Assembly: GCA_036873755.1 (NCBI GenBank)
Contig: JAVTVY010020585.1
Span: forward strand, 1-64,000
Direction of reading: 5' to 3'
From: Hanleya hanleyi
Lineage: Eukaryota > Mollusca > Polyplacophora > Lepidopleurida > Hanleyidae
Length of the DNA stretch: 64,000 nt
Shown here: positions 37,101 through 46,100 of the stretch, in pieces
Position numbering within the stretch: the stretch's first letter is position 1
Layout of the letters: each line of letters starts with the position of its first letter
The notes under the pieces: generated by a model
The model's database searches: none
What the model was told of the DNA's origin: nothing
What the model saw: the letters and a program-made list of their open reading frames with translations, nothing else
Position numbers and translations under genes: made by a program

Positions 37101-40100
37101 TATACGGATTAACATTCTACAGGAATGCACAGAAATCCAAAGCTATCATTTCTATACGGATTAACATTCCACAGGAATGCACAGAAATCCAAAGCTATCA
37201 TTTCTATACAGATTAACATTCCACAGGAATGCACAGAAATCCAAAGCTATCATTTCTATACAGATTAACATTCCACAGGAATGCACAGAAATCCAAAGCT
37301 ACAGAAATCCAAAGCTATCATTTCTATACAGATTAACATTCTACAGGAATGCACAGAAATCCAAAGCTATCATTTCTATACGGATTAACATTCTACAGGA
37401 ATGCACAGAAATCCAAAGCTATCATTTCTATACGGATTAACATTCTACAGGAATGCACAGAAATCCAAAGCTATCATTTCTATACGGATTAACATTCTAC
37501 AGGAATGCACAGAAATCCAAAGCTATTATTTCTATACAGATTAACATTCTACAGGAATGCACAGAAATCCAAAGCTATCATTTCTATACAGATTAACATT
37601 CCACAGGAATGCACAGAAATCCAAAGCTATCATTTCTATACAGATTAACAATCCACAGGAATGCACAGAAATCCAAAGCTATCATTTCTATACAGATTAA
37701 CATTCTACAGGAATGCACAGAAATCAAAGCTATCATTTCTATACAGATTAACATTCTACAGGAATGCACAGAAATTCAAAGCTATCATTTCTATACAGAT
37801 TAACATTCTACAGGAATGCACAGAAATCAAAGCTATCTTTTCTATACAGATTAACATTCTACAGGAATGCACAGAAATCCAAAGCTATCTTTTCTATACA
37901 GATTAACATTCTACAGGAATGCACAGAAATCAAAGCTATCGTTTCTATACAGATTAAAATTCTACAGGAATGCACATAAATCCAAAGCTATCATTTCTAC
38001 ACAGATTAACATTCTACAGGAATGCACAGAAATCCAAAGCTATCATTCTATACAGATTACTAACATTCTACAGGAATGCACAGAAATTCAAAGCTATCAT
38101 TTCCATACAGATTAACATTCTACAGAAATGCACAGAAATAAAAGCTATCATTTATATACAGATTAACATTCTATAGGAATGCACAGAAATCCAAAGCTAT
38201 CATTTCTATACAGATTACTAACATTCTACAGGAATCTGTCGCCTTCCTGTGAATTATTTTGTTGCAGTGCCAACGGGAATCGGATTCCTGTGGAAAAAGC
38301 AAGCCCTGTATTGTCAGTGATTGTAGTGAGTGAATATGATTTAACATCGCTTTCAATTATATTTCAGTCATATCACGACGTTGGGTCCTATTCCTTTTCA
38401 CACCCAGGAACCACACGGGTGGGGTCCTATTCCTTTTCACACCCGGGAACCCCACGGGTGCCTCAGTTAGTCGTCTCTTACGACAAGCTGTCTGAGGAGC
38501 TGTGGCCTATTCTTACCATGATCTGCGGTGTGCACAACGACATCCCAGGTCAATCCCCTGAAGCCCCACGGGGCCAGTGATTGTAGTATGTCAACATCAA
38601 CCATGACAAAGAAGATTAAATGTTTTCTAATTATCAAGCTCAAACTAAGATCCCTTCAATGATCTGGTACAAGTTTCAGGGGTCTAGATCACCCAATCAA
38701 CATTATAAAGAAACTGACAAATACAACTAAATAATCAGTCAACCATGTCCACTAAATAATATTGTTTCAATACTGCTAAAATTCAACATAACCTTTAAAT
38801 TTGGAGACTAGATGGTGCCTACATACATGTAGACATAATTTTTCATATGACCGTTTTACTCAAGAAAAATAGTCCATTTCAAACTAAAAAATTCCTTTCA
38901 TTCTTTAAAAATGAAAAATTTGAAAATCAATTTTCCTATTTCTAAGCTTAAACTTACCTTCACATACCTTATTGCTATCGTGTTCCTACGCGATTGCTCT
39001 ATTGTAAAACCTTACCACAGAACCAAAAGAAATAGTCCCTGTAATGCCCAATGCCCAGTACCCAGAAACCCCTCTGTCTGACCACGTGACATCCTTCTTT
39101 CCTATTCAATCTCAGTGTGAATAACCCATCAGTGGGGAGGCTGGGAGGGCCATCACGGTATGTGAAGGTAAGTTTAAGCTTAGAAATAGGAAAATTGATT
39201 TTCAAATGTTTCATATTTCTTGCGCTGTAAAACTTACCTTCACATACCTTATTGCTAGAATATCATAGCAGGAGGAGGGAAATAGTGGTCAAAACAGAAA
39301 AGGTCTCAAGCATAGACGAAGGATAAAACAGGAGTCCGCGAGATAATCGAGTGCCATAAAGACATGTAGCATGACGGTATGGCCATCGATATAATCACCC
39401 AGCCCTAAATATATATAATAATAAGCGGGCCTAGTGAATAGCTGACAAGCACTAGACCAAAACCTCCCTCCCCCTCTTTTTTTGAAAATTTGGGGAGAGC
39501 AGCCACTTACCAGATTTTTAAAAAAATGGTAAACCACTAGGAGGTCTTAGTGCGAGGATGACGGGTCGGCAACAGACTGGGCAGCCACCAGGGGTCCCAG
39601 CGAGTAGATGTCCCGTCATTGAAGCGTCAAATCCCGGAGGTAGTGAGAAACAAAGGTTACGTTACTCCTCCAGTAGCAGGCCCTCATGATGTCTCACACG
39701 GATCTATTGGTCCATAGAGGCCAGGATGCCGCCATGGCCCTGACCTCATGGGCGGAGACCTTGGATAAAGTAGTTACCTCAAGTGGTACGTCCGTATACG
39801 CCAAACGAATGGTTTTGGAAAGCCAGGCAGATATAGTATTTTTAGATATCTCCTGCTTTGCAGAGGGCCCAAACGGGATGAATAGATGCACCCGCCCGGC
39901 TCTCATATGCTCCACACGGGCGAGGTAGCAGGAGAGAGCTCTGACGGGGCACATGACTCTGTCGTCGTCAACAGCTGCGGACAGGATGTTGGACAGAGCC
40001 GGGATGACGGACTCTCGCGGAAGATTGTCTTAGAGTGACTGGTTCTTAGCAACAAACTCCGGGAGAGTAGATAACGCCACCCAGGTCCACTCAGGGTTAT

Positions 40101-43100
40101 ATCTCTAAGACCTGAAGTCCAAGGCATGGATTTCTGATACGCGGGCGGCAGATGCAAAGGCGATCAGAAAGACGGTCTTGTAGGAGAGAAACTTCATCTC
40201 ACAGGTGCCGATGTGTTCAAAGGGCGGCAAGGACAGGCGCCTAAGAACCAGTGCCAAATCCAATTTAGGAAGCTGCTGCGTCGGAGTAGGCCTCTCCACC
40301 CGAAAAGAACGAAGAAGGGCGGAAAGGTTGATGTCGAGTGATGGGTTGACACCTGTGGTCAACTGAAGTACCCTGGCAATAGCGGACCGATAGCCGTCGA
40401 CTGTGGCCGGAACAAGTTGCCTGTCATGAAACAGATGCAAAAGGAAGTCCGCTACCTGCTGAACAGAGGTCTTTCACTTGTTCTGATACACCGCAGTCGT
40501 TGATGCTCTGGTGGACCGGACCATCCTTTCGGACGCTTCGACAGAAAATCCAGCCTCAACGAGCTGATGCTGGAGCACTTGAACGCGGTCAGTTGAAATA
40601 GACCGGGATTCGAGTGGTACAGGCTGGATCTCAGCTGACGAAGCAGGTTCCACCAAAGCGGCAGCCGACGAGGCACATCTATGAGAAGATCCATTAGGAC
40701 TGCAAACCATGGGCGAGTGGGCCACCATGGAGCCACAAGGTAGATCATGCACGGCTGTGCTTGGATCTTCCGGAGGACTTGGGACAAGATTGCTGGCAGT
40801 GGGTACGCGTACGCAATCATGCCGGACCAGTCCAAAGACAGGGCGTCGACTGCCAGGGCTGCTGGATCCGGAACGGGAGACACATAGGCCGAAGTAGATG
40901 GTTCCAACGGGTGACGAACAGATCCACATTCGGCGTCTCCCATATCCGAGACATCGGGGCTAGGATGTCTTCGTGAAGCTGCCACTCGGTCGATATTATC
41001 TGATTCGGTCTGGATAATGTGTCTGCCAGTACGTTCAGATGACCGGGAATGTGACGAGCTCGCACAGAAATTTCGTTGTCCCAACAGAGGTTGAAAAATT
41101 TCTGTGCCTGATCCAGCAGTTGGGTCCCCCCTGCATGTAGGCGAGGACTGTCGTGTTGTTCGTTGCTACTAACAAGCGTTGGTTTGTGAGGTCTGGAAGG
41201 AATTTCTGTATGGCCAGGGTTACGGCCTGGAATTCCAATACATTGATATGCATCTTCCTCTGGCTGTCGTTCCACAAGCCGGATATTGACCTCGAACCCA
41301 AATATGCTCCCCGTCCTTCCATCGATGCATCCGTAAACATTTGACGGGACGGCTGAAAAGGTAGGAAGGAGACACCTATCATCACATTCTCTGGCTGCAG
41401 CCACCAGCGCAGGAGACGTTTGACATCCTCTGTCACAGGGACAGTCGGATTGACATGATTGAGGTGTCGTTTCGGCCAAAAGTTATTGAGGTGCATCATC
41501 AACGGGCCGAAGCTGCAACTGGCCTCGAGGTGTCACATCCTGAGTTGATGTTAACAGACCGATAATTGCAGCGAATTGGAGAGCACGTCTGTGCGATGCT
41601 GACATGAACGTCGGCACCGACGTCAGAATTTTCTTCCAGTGGTCTTCTGGAGGTTTCGCTAACGCTGAAAGGGTGTCGTAGGAAACTCAGAGAAAGACTC
41701 GAGACTGGGATGGTGTCAACTCCGATTTGCCCTCATGAGGAAGATAGCCCAGAGCAACAAGGATCTCCCAAACGAATTTGGTGTCCTTGCGGAGTTCCTC
41801 CCTGCACTGATTCCGTAGTAGGGAATCGTCGAGGTAGAAGTGATACTTGAGACCTCTGGTGTGCAGGAATGACGCCACCGGGTTGAAAACTCTGGTGAAG
41901 ACCCAGGGGGACGTGGATAGTCCGAAAGGGAGCACAAGTAACTGGAACTTCCGGCTGCCAACCAGGAAGCACAGATACTTGTGATGAGCCCTGTAGATCG
42001 GCACATGCAGATATGCATCTTGGAGGTCGAGAGACGTCATCCAGTCCCCTTGTAACAGAGCCGAACGAATCGATTGGAACGACTCCATCCGGAAATGAGG
42101 CGGGGCCAAGAAGTCCTTGTTCAACCGACGCAGGTTTATGACCATACGCATTTCGGTGGTGTTTTTCTTGGGGACCAGGAACACCGGAAGCTCTATAGCA
42201 GCACCCTTCTCTACCAACTTGTCCACGGACCTCTGAATCTCCATCAGGTGCTCCCGACGCACAGGAATTCGAGACGACTTGGGTGACGAAGTCAACGGGG
42301 GAGTTGTGGCGAACTCCAGCCGATACCCATGACGTAGGGTGTTCAACATCCACGAATCTGCCTGAATTGCCTCCCAATTCTGCCCAAAACTTGCAAGTCT
42401 CCCGCCTACCGGAATCGCCAGATTTGGTGGAATTGGGAACAGCGGCAACGTGCGGTCTCGCCATGCAGAATGAACATCTGCATGGCCCGTGCCTTCATTT
42501 CCTGGGAGCTTTAGCAGACTTCCCTTTCCCGCCACCACGTTTAGAGTGGCCGCTCCCGCCTCCCTTCGAGCCTCCGCCAGATTTCGAGGAGGAGGGCGCA
42601 TCCTTTTTGGTACCAGCCCCAGAAGAAGAACTTAAAGAAGCTTTCTTCAGGGCCGAGGAAGACGACATCGTGGTCTCAGGGACCGATCGCTTCCTCTGTT
42701 GTGGTGCAAAATAGGAGTGCGTGGTCCTGGCAGTGGACATTTCATTCTGCAGCACTGGTAGAATACCCGCAAACAGAAGTCCCGAGGCGGGGGACTGCTC
42801 CCTTAAGGTCGATCTCACACTGGACGGGGTATACGTAGGCAGGGCCGCAAACAGTGAGAGACGCCTTAGGTGTACGAACATAGCGGACATGAAGACTGAA
42901 GATGCCATCAACTCCGCGTCCGCACGTGCAGCTGCCGTCACGAAGTCCTTCATCAGGTTGACGTCATCAACAGGAACGGAAACAAAACTGGAAGATGACG
43001 TCTGAGGTATGCGATTAAGTATCGTACGAATGGCATATAAAAACCAATCTAGATGGGAAGTAATCGCTACCTCCTGCCTCGAAGTGTCTTCCAGGAGACA

Positions 43101-46100
43101 AATCTGGCGAACAGAAAGAGGAATATCTCTCTTAGGCGGAGTGGCTCCAATGAACTGATCGAGTTCTGGTTCCTGGATCGCAGCTCGATCATGCCAGGGT
43201 GAACCGTGTACTGAATAAGACCGAAAAACGGGTCGCTCCAGCGGGAAGACACCAGTAGATTTCTTAAATAGAGATCTAGATTCCTGTTGTCATTGCCTCT
43301 CAGCTTGGGTCTTAGGAAGAGAGAAGGCATCCCGCATGTGCTCAGCACATTCAAAAACAGCTCTGGATGGCGGAAGTGATGTACGATGCATAGGCTCTTG
43401 TCTGAGATCCGACATCGCAGTGACCCTTCTCGATTCCACAACTGGCGGAGGAGTCATATCTGGAATTAACTCGTAGAGGCGTGCCAGTATATCAGAATAA
43501 CTGGATACCGTGAGATCCGGATCAGCATCAAACAAGGAAGCTCGTTCTTCCATTTCCGGCTCAGCATTATTCACTGTCACAGGATCCACAGAGGTAAACC
43601 TGGGCACAAACGAAGGAGGTGTAGGTCTACTACCCTGCGAGAGATCAAGTGGTAGCTGAGGATGGGAAGCGGAAGTCAGCCGCCTTGATGACATGGGGCG
43701 AGGTTGATAACCAGCCCACTCAGGAACCGGACGTGGTGTCGGTGGTGGTGGTGGAGGCATCAACATGTCACGTTGAAGGGCTGCAAAATCAGCAAACAAT
43801 CTATTAAACCTATCAGATAGGCTGGCAGAAATAGATGCTGCTGGGGGGCACTGCCTGTCAGAAGGAGGAATGTAAGGCAGAACCGGAAGCAGCCGCATAC
43901 TGTGACATCGCAGGCCTAGCTGGGTATCTAGACAGATGCGGGTGAGCAACCCTAACTTGCCGTCTCGGTATAGGCGCATGATATGGCATAGCATATCTGA
44001 CAGGCCTAGGAGATGGAGAACGGAAGTAATCACCCGATGTACCGGAAGTCGGTCGTGTAGGTAGACGTGCAGGTGGATACACTCGACGAGGTACATCAAA
44101 TGGTCGGGCTACAGAAGCCACCGAAGGGTACAATGTAGGCCTATACACTGCCCCACGTACAGGAAGTGGAGAGTACGGAGGCGCAGCATAGGGATCAGCC
44201 GGACTGTTATACACCGATGATGCAACCGGAAGTCTGTACATTGATGACGTAGCTTGAGTATCATACATCGATGAAAGACCCGGAGCACCATATACCGATG
44301 AAGTAACAGGAACATCGTACGTAGAGGCAGTCCTATAGTAGTATGTAGTAGCCGACGTCAGAGCATGCGCAGAAAAAGCAGCGGAAGTTCCGATGTAAGA
44401 TGATAACTGAAGGTAAGATGATACCGGAAGGTATGATGTAAGAGGCTGCATGTAAGCATCCAATATAATCGGAGCTACCGTAGGCCGGAAGTCGTAACTG
44501 GACACAGGCATACGCGGCAGATATACCGGTTGAGTTAGCCGCAGGGGTGCTGACAATGGCTGTTGCATAGGCGCCCTGGACAGTTTTGGTACATTCAGAA
44601 GTGAATGGCCAGACTGAACAAAACCGGAAACAGGTGTAATAATCACCGAGGTCTGCACAGGAAGTGGTGATATTACAGATGATGAAGCAGCAGGCATCTC
44701 CGTAGATTTTGTAGACGCAGATGTGCTGGACCGAGATGTTGAAAGATTCTCCGGAAGTGACGGGTCCTTGACTGGGGTTGTAGTCACACTCTTCGGGTTT
44801 ACTATCCTGAATAGGGGACCTTTGGTCGGAAGTGACGTCACAGATGTCGGATCAAAGGTAGCCGTCAAGGTCAAGGGCGTCCCGTGCAATACTTTACCTG
44901 CAGGACGCCCACCATCTTTGTTCCCCACCTTGGCCCCTAAATAAACAGAATCAGTGCAAGGAGGAGGAGAAATAGTAACAACATTCGGTAAATTACCAGG
45001 CGAAATAACTCCCGTATCTTGGGTTACGGACATATCAATAGAGGCAGACTTGTCCGGCTCGTTCACAGGGGAGCGAGACGGAGAGTCGACCAAGCTCTCG
45101 GCCCTACTAAAGCCGGGCGGCGGCAGAATTTCTCCGGCATAAGAACCGACAAGATACTGTTGGAATATATTGTCGGGCCATAGCTCACATTCTACACACA
45201 TTTAGCGTACTGATTGCACCAAACACCTCGACACGGCGGACATGCTGAGTGCGGGTCGGTCGTGGGTTTAGATTGTCCACAAACAACACAGAAGACGGAC
45301 GCCATCTTTATTATGATTCAAACGTATACTTCCTGACGTTTTTTAGTCCAGGTAGGTATCCAGAATCACAGGAATTTGGTAATATTCCACTCTCTTCTCA
45401 AGGTAATATCCCAGGGAATCTCCGAGGTAATCCAAGGTAATGAGCTAGGAATTGCGTGATATTCCAGATGTAGATCTTGAAACTTTTTTTACAGAGCACT
45501 AGAAACTACGTCTGACCGCTACGGTTGTAGAGGAAAGAGGAAAGTCACGTGGTCAGACAGAGGGGGTTCTGGGTACTCGCGCATGGGCATTGGGCATTAC
45601 AGGGACTATTTCTTTTGGTTCTGTGGTAAGGTTTTACAATAGAGCAATCGCGTAGGAACACGATAGCAATAAGGTATGTGAAAGTAAGTTTTACAGCGCA
45701 AGAAATTGGATACTAGGGTTCACTGTGCAAGATTCTCTTCTCTTGAATTAAAACAGCAGCAGTACTAGTAAACACATAAATCAATGGAGAGGATTTTTCA
45801 AACATTCTTACAGTATTATTGATATGATGTTTGGGTGCAGACACTTCTAGGTTAAGTCCTTCCTTCAATTCTCCTCGGACAAAAGCCCTCTGGAGCTGAA
45901 ACATACAATTGCACATGGGTTAATAATAGAACAACTATTCCACAAAATCCAACTTCTCTCTCTGTTCAGAGAGCTTAGTAACAATTCCGATCTGAGATAT
46001 AATCATTTTGTAAAGTAAACAGATGAGTTATCATCAGCCATGTCATCATAGCATAACACCACTGTCATATTGTAGGGTGTTCACATCCTTAATTTCTATA

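Larger units (their letters stand above)
38911..45706 (-). mobile_element. DIRS-type retrotransposon, copy B, full length but frameshifted
   Basis: Inverted terminal repeats (38950-39090 against 45544-45692) enclose gag-like, RT, RNase H and tyrosine recombinase regions on the minus strand. An internal complementary region at 39157-39257 is the reverse complement of the two element ends joined together: its first half pairs with 38911-38968 and its second half with 45664-45706. This is the defining structure of DIRS1 elements and fixes the termini. It lies in EBP2 intron 2 in the same sense as the gene. All gene parts are present but spread over several frames. Confidence 0.9.

Noticed and set aside
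36503..38176. Frames reading MHRNPKLSFLYRLTFYRNAQ in tandem
   Set aside because: Translation of the 52-bp satellite; frame shifts with each unit (52 is not a multiple of 3).
38179..38580. 133-aa plus-strand frame
   Set aside because: It runs from the satellite into a SINE whose limits are set by a 13-bp target duplication.
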